Origin: CBDDEC01 sp965226785
GTDB lineage: Bacteria > Chloroflexota > Dehalococcoidia > UBA2979
DNA length: 64,000 bases
Assembly: GCA_965226785.1 (NCBI GenBank)
Contig: CBDDEC010000004.1
Location: 62,001-126,000, forward strand
Reading direction: 5' to 3'
The notes under the pieces are model-generated. The model did no database searches. It was not told the origin of the DNA and saw only the letters and a list, made by a program, of their open reading frames with translations. Made by a program: the position numbers and the translations under genes. The stretch's first letter is position 1, and each line of letters opens with the position of its first letter. Below, one piece after another: positions 15,632-23,160 of the stretch.

Positions 15632-16380
15632 CTAGCTCGGCCGGATGCTCTGCCGCCCCGTGGCGCGCTCGTACGTCACGCGCATCTTCTCGGCGGCCTC
15701 CGCGCCCATGAAGCGCTCCGGCTCGTCGTAGTTCTTCGCCTCTTCCCAGACGTTGATGGCATCGACGGCGGCCTGGGTCGGATCGTCCTGGAGCGCCGGG
15801 AGGACCGCCTCGCTCCAGCGACCCATGCCAAGCGGCTGGCGCGCCTCGCGACGCTCGGCGATCAGGCGCAGGCGCGCGAGGACGCCTGCCACCTCGCGGG
15901 CGTCGGTCCAGGTGGCGCGGTAGACGACGATGCCACGGCCGTCGACGACGTAGACCGAGTTTGGCATGTTGCCCAAGAGGCCCTGCAGCGAGCCCTCCAT
16001 GTCGTCGAGGAGGATCCCGATCTTGGGATCCTCCGCGGCCTGGAACGCCCTCGCGTACTCGGCGCGCTGCTGGAGGTCCTCGGGTTGCGGGAAGTCGCCG
16101 CCGGCGTGCGCCTCGCGGGCCCACACGGTGTAGAAGTCGGCGAGGTCGTCATACTCCTCGGCGAGTCGCTCCATGGGGGGAACCTCCCCCGGAAGGGCGG
16201 TCAGGTGAAGGAGCCGACCTCGAGGACGAAGGCCCGTCCGGCCGCTTCGGCGGGACTCCACGATCCGCCATCAAGCAACTGTGCGGTGATCTCCGGGAAC
16301 GGTGTGCCGGCTGCCGGCGACTGCTGGCGGAAGCGGTCGAGCCGCTCGCTCATCGGTGACGGTCGGTTCTGCGTAGCCAT
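15632..16380 (-). CDS. Iodothyronine deiodinase-family selenoprotein (UGA-coded Sec, one apparent frameshift)
   Basis: From ATG 16380, behind GGGAGGG, 59 codons end in FVLEVGSFT and are followed by UGA (16203-16201) and PPFRG. Deiodinase-family proteins have GSxT-U/C-PPFR at the active site, so the UGA most likely encodes Sec60. Five codons later the homology continues one base out of frame: EVPPMERLAEEYDDLADF, VWAREAHAGGDFPQ and VYVVDGRGIVVYRATW down to 15632. One extra G in the run at 16190-16186 would restore a single protein of about 249 residues. The fold is thioredoxin-like; bacterial relatives are poorly characterised and thyroid hormone is not the expected substrate. The frameshift could be a sequence error, a true mutation or recoding. 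Confidence 0.82.
16175..16190 (-). promoter_or_regulatory. Candidate SECIS hairpin in the deiodinase-like gene
   Basis: On the minus strand GGGGG, loop AGGTT, CCCCC(C) form a five-pair stem that would become six pairs if the missing G were present. The loop starts 16 bases after the UGA (15 intervening) and contains the GGU typical of bacterial SECIS apical loops. The apparent frameshift lies in the 5' arm of this stem. Confidence 0.5.
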
Positions 16381-16526
16381 GGACGTTCCCTCCCGAGCGA
16401 CCGGCCGGGCAGCCGTTTCGCGCGTCGGCGCGAGCCTCGCACGCACGATACCAGCGTGGCGTCGGCTCCAACGACGTTTTGCACGTTTGTCCATGCGAAA
16501 CGAGGGAAACTGGTACGCTGAGATCC

Positions 16527-17216
16527 ATGCCCGGACCGGACCGCGTCGAAGGCACGCGGAGCGCCATCCTCGAGATCTTGCGCCGACGATCCAGCGTCGG
16601 CGTTGAAGACCTCGCGCGCGAGCTCGGTCTCGCCGGCGCGACCGTGCGTCGCCACCTCGATGTGCTGTTACGCGATGACTACGTCGAGGTGACGCAGGAG
16701 CGAGGCCGCACCGGGCGTCCACGTCACATCTTTGCGCTGACCGAGGCCGGCGTGGAGCTGTTCCCGCATCACTATGTGCGGCTGACGCACCGGCTGCTCG
16801 AGGAGATCGTGGCGCTGCAGAGCGACGAGACCAGCGGCCGCGACGGCGTGGCGATCGCTGACCGTGTCTTCACGAAGATGTCGGAGCGCATCGCGAGCGA
16901 ATACGGCCCGCGCGTGCATGGCGACAAGCTGGTGGAACGCACCCGCTCCGCCGTTGAGCTGATCGCCGCGGAGGGCATCGACTTCGAGCTCGATCTCAAC
17001 TCGGACGGCGTGCGGCTGCTCGGACGCGGCTGCCCCTGTTCGCGGCTGGCGATCCCGACGGGTGGCGACGGCGTGCGGTCGTGCGACCACGATCGCCTGC
17101 TGCTGTCACGTATGATCGACGCCGACGTGGTACCGCTGCCGCCGGAGGAGGTGCCACACGCCTTCCTCTGCGGCTACGAGGTGCGCGAGCCGGCTTCGCC
17201 TCCGGGCCGCAACTGA
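16527..17216 (+). CDS. SufR-like iron-sulfur-sensing HTH regulator
   Basis: A 229-residue regulator. The N-terminal winged helix (about residues 10-75) contains EDLARELGLAGATVRRHLDVL, and RGRTGRPRHIFALTEAG is the wing. The C-terminal half carries four cysteines, Cys169, Cys171, Cys186 and Cys215 (GCPC, SCDHD, FLCGY), suited to a cluster. It resembles the SufR at 42746 in architecture. Downstream lies the ErpA-like carrier (50 bases), suggesting Fe-S feedback control of that gene. A CGTTT-N9-AAACG repeat at 16484-16502 upstream is a weak operator candidate. I chose ATG 16527; an in-frame start exists 48 bases upstream. Confidence 0.8.
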   Translation: MPGPDRVEGTRSAILEILRRRSSVGVEDLARELGLAGATVRRHLDVLLRDDYVEVTQERGRTGRPRHIFALTEAGVELFPHHYVRLTHRLLEEIVALQSDETSGRDGVAIADRVFTKMSERIASEYGPRVHGDKLVERTRSAVELIAAEGIDFELDLNSDGVRLLGRGCPCSRLAIPTGGDGVRSCDHDRLLLSRMIDADVVPLPPEEVPHAFLCGYEVREPASPPGRN

Positions 17217-17266
17217 CTATACTGATGGCACGCCTCGCGGACAGACCGGGGCCAGGGGAGATGTCG

Positions 17267-17734
17267 ATGACCAACGCACCGCTGCCCGGCATGGGCACGA
17301 CGCTCAACAGTTCGAACAGCCCGCAGCCCGAGCCGGCTGCGGCTCCACCACCCGTGGGCTCCCCACTGGCGCCGCTCGTCACCATGACCGAGCGCGCAGC
17401 GGAGAAGGCCACGGCCGTCCTCGCCGAGCGCGGCCAGACGGACGGCTTGCTGCGCGTCTTCGTCGTCGGCGGTGGCTGCTCCGGCCATCAGTACGGCATG
17501 TCGATTGCCGAGCGTGCCGAGTCAACCGACACCGTGGTCAAGATGGATGGTGGCGTGGACGTCGTGGTCGACCATGACTCGGTGCCGATGATTTCCGGCG
17601 CCGAGATCGACTACGTCGAGGACCTGATGAAGTCGGGCTTCACGATCTACAACCCAAACGCCGTCTCGGCCTGCGCCTGCGGCTCGTCGTTCCAGACCGC
17701 CGGCAACACGGGGACGCCGCGCCCCTGCGCGTAA
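17267..17734 (+). CDS. HesB/IscA/ErpA-family iron-sulfur carrier
   Basis: A-type carrier that receives Fe-S clusters and passes them to apoproteins. The 155-residue protein has three conserved cysteines: Cys71 in VGGGCSGHQYG and Cys136/Cys138 in SACACGSSF, where most homologues have CGCGSSF. A Pro/Gly/Asn-rich N-terminal extension of about 35 residues precedes the domain and is unusual for the family. ATG 17267 has AGGGGAG at a good distance; ATG 17261 is too close to it. It follows a SufR-like regulator and ends in a terminator. Confidence 0.88.
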   Translation: MTNAPLPGMGTTLNSSNSPQPEPAAAPPPVGSPLAPLVTMTERAAEKATAVLAERGQTDGLLRVFVVGGGCSGHQYGMSIAERAESTDTVVKMDGGVDVVVDHDSVPMISGAEIDYVEDLMKSGFTIYNPNAVSACACGSSFQTAGNTGTPRPCA

Positions 17735-17761
17735 CCTCGTCGCCCTGAGCATCAGCTGTAA

Positions 17762-17781
17762 CGCCCCGCTTCGGCGGGGCG
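17762..17781 (+). terminator. Terminator after the ErpA-like gene
   Basis: CGCCCCGC, loop TTCG, GCGGGGCG: an eight-pair stem with a UUCG tetraloop, 27 bases after the stop and followed by TTCGCGTTG. It closes the SufR-like/ErpA-like unit. Confidence 0.85.
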
Positions 17782-17848
17782 TTCGCGTTGTCGCAGACCG
17801 CATCGCAGCGGCTACTATGCCGCGATGTCTGTGCGACCGGAGGTGGGT

Positions 17849-19674
17849 GTGACCTCGTTCTGGACGCGGGCGCTCGAGGAGCGCTGGCGACGCTGGTGGG
17901 TGTTTGCCGCGCTCGCGGTCGTGACCGCGGGTGGGGCACTGCTGCGCCTCTATGACCTCGGGCGGGCGGGCGTCGGGAGCACCTTCTACGCATCGGCCAT
18001 CTACTCGATGGGGCAGTCGCTCCACAACTTCCTCTACGCGGCCTATGACCCCGCCGGCACGATCCTGACGGACAAGCCGCCGCTGGCGCTGTGGCTCCAG
18101 GTCGCTTCGACGAAGGTCTTCGGATTCGAGGGCTGGGCGATGATCCTGCCGATCGCGCTCGCCGGGACCGTGGCGATTCCGCTGGTCTTCCTCGGCGCCC
18201 GTCGCACCCACTCGGTAGCCGCCGGTTTGCTCGCCGCGCTCGCGCTGGCCGTCTTCCCCGAGTCCGTGGCCACCGCGCGCGACTCGACGATGGACGCGTT
18301 GATGATGGCGATGCTTGCGGGCGCCGCCGTGCTCCTCATCGCCGCCGTCGAGGGCCGCCGCCCGCGGCTCTTGATCGCCTGGGCCGTCGTGATGGGCTGA
18401 TCTTCAACGTGAAGTACTTCGAGGGCTTCGTGGTGATGCCCGCTGCGGCCATCTACCTGCTGGTCGTGCTGCGACACGAATGGCGACAGTGGGTCATGCC
18501 CGTCGCTGGTGCGGCGGCGGTCGTCGTGGTCGTGTCGTTGTCGTGGGTCACGTTCGTCGAACTGACACCGGCCGAGGACCGGCCAATCGTGCTCAACGAC
18601 GAGGACAACAGCGCCTTCGGCCTGGTGGCGCGCTACAACGGCCTCGAACGGGTGCTCCCCGGCGACGTGACCATCTTCACCGCCGTCGATCCGAACGCGG
18701 AGGCGAGCGCTGGTCTGATCGCCGCAGCACAGCAGTTCGGCGTCGGCGACCGCGGGCCGCTGCGGTTCGTCAGGGGCTCGAACGGGGCACTGCTGGGAGC
18801 TTCGATCGTGCTGGCGCTGGCCGGGATCGGCCTCGTCGCCTGGCGGCGGCGCGACTGGCTCGACGGGCCCGGGCTGTTCTGGATCGCCTGGTGCCTGACC
18901 GGGCTCGCGCTGTTCACCGTCTCCAACCGCGCGGCCGCGCACTACCACGAGTCCTATGCCCCCGCGCTCGCCGTCTTGATTGGCGTCGGTCTGGTCGAGG
19001 CGGGCCGCCTGACGGATCGCTGGCGAGCGCTGGTCCTCCCCTCGATCGTCCTGACGGCGGCGGCCGTGGGGTGGGTGGCCGTACGCAACCACGCAACACT
19101 GCACACAGAGGTTCGCGCCGCAGTCGTGCTGGCGGTGTTGGCGGCGCTGGCGGTCATGGTCCTGGCCAGGCGTCGATCGTGGTTCGGGCGCTGGCTCTGG
19201 GTGGCGCCGGCGGTCCTGGTGCTGGCGATCCCGCTGACCTCCTCGCTGTACATCGCGCGCGAGGCCCCTCGGGGCGGACAGATCACGCGACCGAATCCGC
19301 TGGTCTACGCGGCCGACGAGAGCCGGGGCGCTGGTGACCGCAGCGTTCCCATCGACCAGCTGTTCACCAGATTTGGGCGCATCGATGGCGAGTACCAGCT
19401 CGCGATCGATGGCGTGAACAACGCCGGCGAGGTGGTGGCGTACACCGGCGCCTCGGTGTTGCCGATTTACAACGAGTACCTGCGCACGCCGCTGCTCGCC
19501 GCCGAGGATCTGGACGCTCGACTGGCCAGCGGCGACCCGCCGTTCGTGCTGCTCACGGTGGCGAGGTTCCAGCAAGGGCTGCTCGACGAGGTGTTGCCGA
19601 TCGTGACGCGACACTGCGCGTTCGACAGCGACCGGCAACTGGCTCGCGGATGGATCCTCTTCGACTGCCGCTAG
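17849..19674 (+). CDS. GT39/PMT-family membrane glycosyltransferase, frameshifted
   Basis: A polyprenyl-phosphate-sugar-dependent glycosyltransferase of the ArnT/PMT_2 type, with many membrane helices, acting on the outer face of the membrane. The first part (from GTG 17849, which has CGGAGG upstream; ATG 17825 has no SD) contains GGALLRLYDLGRAGVGSTFY and TDKPPLALWLQV, the family DKPP box. It ends in a TGA at 18398-18400. The continuing homology LIFNVKYFEGFVVMPA is in another frame from 18398 and stays open to 19674. Insertion of one base near 18397 restores a product of about 608 residues. Either a sequence error or a recently broken gene. Confidence 0.8.
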
Positions 19675-19760
19675 GCGCAGCCCCGACGGTGCGCGAGCGG
19701 TATCCTGTTCGAGCCAATCGAGGATGGCCACCCGGCCGCGGATCGGGAGCAGACATCACC

Positions 19761-20207
19761 ATGAGCCAGGCGTGGATCACCGTAGGATCTTCCGCAAACT
19801 TCGACGTGCTGCGCGAGCGGGGCTTTGACCTCTGCGCGTTCAAGGCCTCACGCCGCAAGCAGTCAGGCGACATGAAGCCGGGCGACCGGATCGCCTTCTA
19901 CATCACGAAGGACGTGCTCTTCGGCGGTATCGTCGAGGTCACGGGCGAGGCCTTCGAGGACACCTCGGACATCGGGCTCGAGTCGGAGGGCAAGCCGGGC
20001 GAGGACTACCCGTTCCGCATCTCCACGAAGCCCCTCGCGATCGCCGAGCCCGGCCACGAAGTGAGTGTTCGCGAGATCACCGACCAGCTGGAGAAGACGC
20101 GGAAACTGGGGCCGAAGAAGCTCGGGATGGCCTTCCGAGGCAACCTGCACCGGATCTCTGACGAGGACATGGGGGCCATCGAGCGCCTGATCGCAGAGAA
20201 CGTCTGA
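19761..20207 (+). CDS. EVE domain protein
   Basis: A 148-residue PUA-like protein consisting of one EVE domain: WITVGSSANFDVLRERGFD at the N-terminus, MKPGDRIAFYIT in the middle and KKLGMAFRGNLHRISDED at the end. EVE domains bind modified bases in DNA or RNA and occur both alone and in defence or RNA-modification contexts. Here it stands alone between the glycosyltransferase and a PspC protein, so its target is unknown. Start chosen at ATG 19761, since the frame upstream shows no homology. Confidence 0.87.
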   Translation: MSQAWITVGSSANFDVLRERGFDLCAFKASRRKQSGDMKPGDRIAFYITKDVLFGGIVEVTGEAFEDTSDIGLESEGKPGEDYPFRISTKPLAIAEPGHEVSVREITDQLEKTRKLGPKKLGMAFRGNLHRISDEDMGAIERLIAENV

Positions 20208-20259
20208 GCGAGCCGAGCAGGCTCACCGCGCCGGCCTGGCCGGCAGACCAGGAACGAGG

Positions 20260-20688
20260 ATGAACGACGAGCGACCCCGGCTGACACGCAGCCACGACCG
20301 CACGCTGGGCGGCGTTGCCGCCGGCATCGCCGATTACGTCGACGTCGACCCGACGCTGATACGGGTGTTCTTCGTGATCGCGTTCTTCGTCGCCTTCGGC
20401 AGCATCGTGCTCGTGTACATCGCGCTCTGGTTCATCATGCCGGAGCCGTCGGACGATCCCGATGTTGAGGGCGAGTCGGGCGAACGCGCCGCTGTGTCGC
20501 TGAGGGGCGCCGACCCGGCGCTGATCCTCGGCGGCGCACTGGTGGTGATTGGGGCGTTGCTGCTGTTCAACGAGCTGGCCGTCGATCGCTTCTTCGGGTT
20601 CGGCCTGACCGCCGTTGCCTGGCCGGTGCTGCTGATCGCGGGCGGCGCGGCGCTTGTCCTGCGCGCCCGCGACCGAGTCGCGCGCTGA
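20260..20688 (+). CDS. PspC domain membrane protein
   Basis: A 142-residue protein. The N-terminal PspC domain reads LTRSHDRTLGGVAAGIADYV, then DVDPTLIRVFFVIAFFVAFG and a first membrane hairpin ending ALWFIMPEP. A charged linker leads to two more membrane segments (about residues 83-103 and 112-132). Such proteins are envelope-stress or membrane-associated regulators; the LiaI/LiaF-like second hairpin supports this. ATG 20260 follows AACGAGG. The next gene starts 16 bases downstream. Confidence 0.85.
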   Translation: MNDERPRLTRSHDRTLGGVAAGIADYVDVDPTLIRVFFVIAFFVAFGSIVLVYIALWFIMPEPSDDPDVEGESGERAAVSLRGADPALILGGALVVIGALLLFNELAVDRFFGFGLTAVAWPVLLIAGGAALVLRARDRVAR

Positions 20689-20704
20689 CCGAGGCGGGCC
20701 GAGG

Positions 20705-22603
20705 ATGAACCACCCGTTCCTCGACGCGCTCGAGCGCGGCGTCGTGCTGGCTGACGGAGCGACTGGCACGCAACTGCGCGCCCGCGGCTGGCGCGGTCCG
20801 AACGATGTAGCGATCCTCGATGCGCCGGAACTCGTGCGGCAGCTCCACGAGGAGTACATCGCCGCTGGCTCCGAGCTCATTCTGACGAACACGTTCCAGG
20901 GCAACCGCGCGCAGCTGACGCAGGTCGGCCTCGGCGATCGCGTCCGCGACGTGAACTTCACCGCGGCGCGCACCGCCCGCGACGCGCGCGAGATCCACGG
21001 CGCGGAGGTCTTCATCGCCGGCTCGGTCGGCCCGATCGGGCGCGTGCTCGCCATCGGCGCGTGGAGCCTGGACGACGCGAGCGAGGCGTTCCGCGAGCAG
21101 ATCGGCGCGCTGGTCGAGGGTGGGATCGACCTGCTGCTGCTGGAGACGATGCCGAGCGTCGAGGAGGCACAGGCCGCTCTGCGCGCCGCTCGCGACGTTA
21201 CGGACCTGCCGGTGGTCGCGCTGGTCAACTTCAACAGCTCGCTGCGCTCGCCGTCAGGTGACGAGGCGGCCGCGATTCGGGACACCCTCTCGGCGGACGG
21301 CGCCGATGCCGTCGGCATCAACTGTGGCGTCGGTCCGCAGGCCGCACTCGACCTCCTGCAATCGATGGCCGAGGGGCGCGACGAGGCATCGGCCGCGCCG
21401 CTTGCGGTGAAGCCGAACGCCGGACTACCACGACTGGTCGCGGGGGAGCCACAGTACCCCTCGACGCCCGAGTACTTCGCCGACTTCGCGCTGCGCGCCA
21501 AGGATCTGGGCGCGGCGCTGATCGGCGGATGCTGTGGCACGACGCCCGACCACGTACGCGCGATGCGGGCCGCCCTCGACAGCGCGGGCGCTACGTCGAG
21601 CGCGCCGCTGCAGGCCGGCAGCATCGGCACGGCGGTCGACACCCGCGGCGGTGTCGCCGGCGACCTCGAGGACCCGGCCGACGCAGAGGTCGCACCGGCC
21701 GAGCCCGGTGAGCGGGTTCGCGACCGGCTCGCAGCCGGTCGATTCGTGATCTCGGTGGAGATCGATCCGCCGCGTGGGATCAACCCTCGCAAGGCCATCG
21801 CCGGCGCTCGTGAGCTGCTCGAGGCCGGCGCCGACGCGATCAACATCGGTGACTCGCCGATGGCCCGGGTGCGCATGAGCGCGCTCTCGCTGGCGGTGCA
21901 GATCCAGCAGCAGGTGGGGATCGAGACGATCATCCACCAGACGAGTCGCGACCGGAACCTGATGGCGCTCCAGGCCGATCTGCTCGGCGCCCATGCGCTC
22001 GATATCCGCAACATCATTGCTCTCACCGGCGACCCGCCGCCCGAGGCGTCGCAATCCTCCGGCGTCTGGGACGTGGACTCGATCGGGTTCATCCGTGTGC
22101 TCAAGCGGCTCAACGAGGGCATCGATTACGCCGGGAACTCGATCGGTCGCCCGACGGACTTCTTCGTCGCAGGCGCCGCCAACCCGACCGCCGACGATGT
22201 CGAGCTCGAACTGCGCCGAGTGCGCTCCAAGCTCGAGGCGGGCGCAGACATCCTCATGACGCAGCCGGTGTACGACCGGCGGACTGTCGTGGAGTTCTTC
22301 GAACGCCTCGGTCCGATCGACGTGCCGGTGCTCCTTGGCGTGCTGCCGCTGATGTCGTCGCGCCACGCCGAGTTCATCCACAATGAGCTGGCCGGCGTGC
22401 AGGTGCCGCAGGACACGCGCGATCGCATGCGCGCGGCCGGCGAGGCGGGAGCGGCCGCCGGACTCGAGATCGCGATGGAGCACGTCGACCAGACGGTCGA
22501 CCTTGACTTCGTCAACGGCGTCTACATCATGCCCTCGTTCGGTCGCTACGAAGTGGCGGCGGAGATGGTGCGCCAGGTCCGGGCCTCGCACGCCTCGAGC
22601 TGA
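20705..22603 (+). CDS. Bifunctional homocysteine S-methyltransferase / methylenetetrahydrofolate reductase
   Basis: A 632-residue fusion linking one-carbon and methionine metabolism. Residues about 1-290 are a homocysteine methyltransferase barrel: LADGATGTQLRARGW at the N-terminus and zinc cysteines in INCGVG and IGGCCGTTPDH. Residues about 330-632 are a MetF-type flavin barrel: VISVEIDPPRG, INIGDSPMARVRMSAL, NIIALTGDPP and MTQPVYD. The order matches YitJ/BhmT-MetF fusions. Such proteins reduce methylene-THF, and the first domain methylates homocysteine with a donor such as S-methylmethionine. ATG 20705 has GAGG just upstream. Confidence 0.94.
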   Translation: MNHPFLDALERGVVLADGATGTQLRARGWRGPNDVAILDAPELVRQLHEEYIAAGSELILTNTFQGNRAQLTQVGLGDRVRDVNFTAARTARDAREIHGAEVFIAGSVGPIGRVLAIGAWSLDDASEAFREQIGALVEGGIDLLLLETMPSVEEAQAALRAARDVTDLPVVALVNFNSSLRSPSGDEAAAIRDTLSADGADAVGINCGVGPQAALDLLQSMAEGRDEASAAPLAVKPNAGLPRLVAGEPQYPSTPEYFADFALRAKDLGAALIGGCCGTTPDHVRAMRAALDSAGATSSAPLQAGSIGTAVDTRGGVAGDLEDPADAEVAPAEPGERVRDRLAAGRFVISVEIDPPRGINPRKAIAGARELLEAGADAINIGDSPMARVRMSALSLAVQIQQQVGIETIIHQTSRDRNLMALQADLLGAHALDIRNIIALTGDPPPEASQSSGVWDVDSIGFIRVLKRLNEGIDYAGNSIGRPTDFFVAGAANPTADDVELELRRVRSKLEAGADILMTQPVYDRRTVVEFFERLGPIDVPVLLGVLPLMSSRHAEFIHNELAGVQVPQDTRDRMRAAGEAGAAAGLEIAMEHVDQTVDLDFVNGVYIMPSFGRYEVAAEMVRQVRASHASS

Positions 22604-22608
22604 AGGCG

Positions 22609-23124
22609 ATGCCGGCCAGCGAGATCCGACCGCTCCTCGCCGAGGACTGGGCCGCTTACCGCGATCTGCGGTTGCGTGCGCTCGCCGGCGCGCCCGACGC
22701 CTTCGGACAGACCCTCGCGGTCGCACTCGAGTACGACGATGAACGCTGGCGCGAGCTCGCCAGCGACCGCGATGATGGACATCCGGAAGCCGCTTGCCTC
22801 GTGCTCGACGGTGCAGCCGGTGGACTGGTCGCGAGTTGCTCGGTCCGCCTCACCGACGACCCGAGCGTCGCTCGTGTGTTCGCGATGTGGGTCGACCTCG
22901 ACCAGCGGGGCCGGCAGCTCGGCGGTCGCCTGCTCGACGCGGCCGAGGCGTGGGCGCGCAGTCGCGACGCCCCCCGACTGCTGCTTCATGTCACGCGTGG
23001 CAACCCGGCGGCGGAGCGGCTCTACGAGCGGGCGGGATACACGCCGACCGGCGAGGAGCAGCCGTTGCGTGAGGGCTCCTCGCGCGTGGCCGTCGAGCTC
23101 GGCCGGGACCTCACCGCCGGCTAG
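22609..23124 (+). CDS. GNAT N-acetyltransferase
   Basis: A 171-residue GCN5-type acetyltransferase. IRPLLAEDWAAYRDLRLRAL is the N-terminal helix, FAMWVDLDQRGRQLGGRLL is the acetyl-CoA loop (R-G-R-x-L-G-G in place of RGxGxG/A), and NPAAERLYERAGY is the C-terminal motif. It begins five bases after the methyltransferase fusion and probably shares its transcript. Substrate unknown. Confidence 0.85.
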   Translation: MPASEIRPLLAEDWAAYRDLRLRALAGAPDAFGQTLAVALEYDDERWRELASDRDDGHPEAACLVLDGAAGGLVASCSVRLTDDPSVARVFAMWVDLDQRGRQLGGRLLDAAEAWARSRDAPRLLLHVTRGNPAAERLYERAGYTPTGEEQPLREGSSRVAVELGRDLTAG

Positions 23125-23160
23125 CCCGCCTGCCGCCGCGGCCGGGCGTACGATCGACGC

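Noticed and set aside
18392..18400. In-frame TGA in the GT39 gene as a possible selenocysteine codon
   Set aside because: Homology continues in a different frame right after it, so a one-base frameshift explains it; membrane glycosyltransferases have no Sec site here.
20077..22122. 681-codon open frame on the minus strand
   Set aside because: It covers the EVE, PspC and homocysteine methyltransferase genes, is Ser/Arg-rich and has no domain; an antisense artefact.
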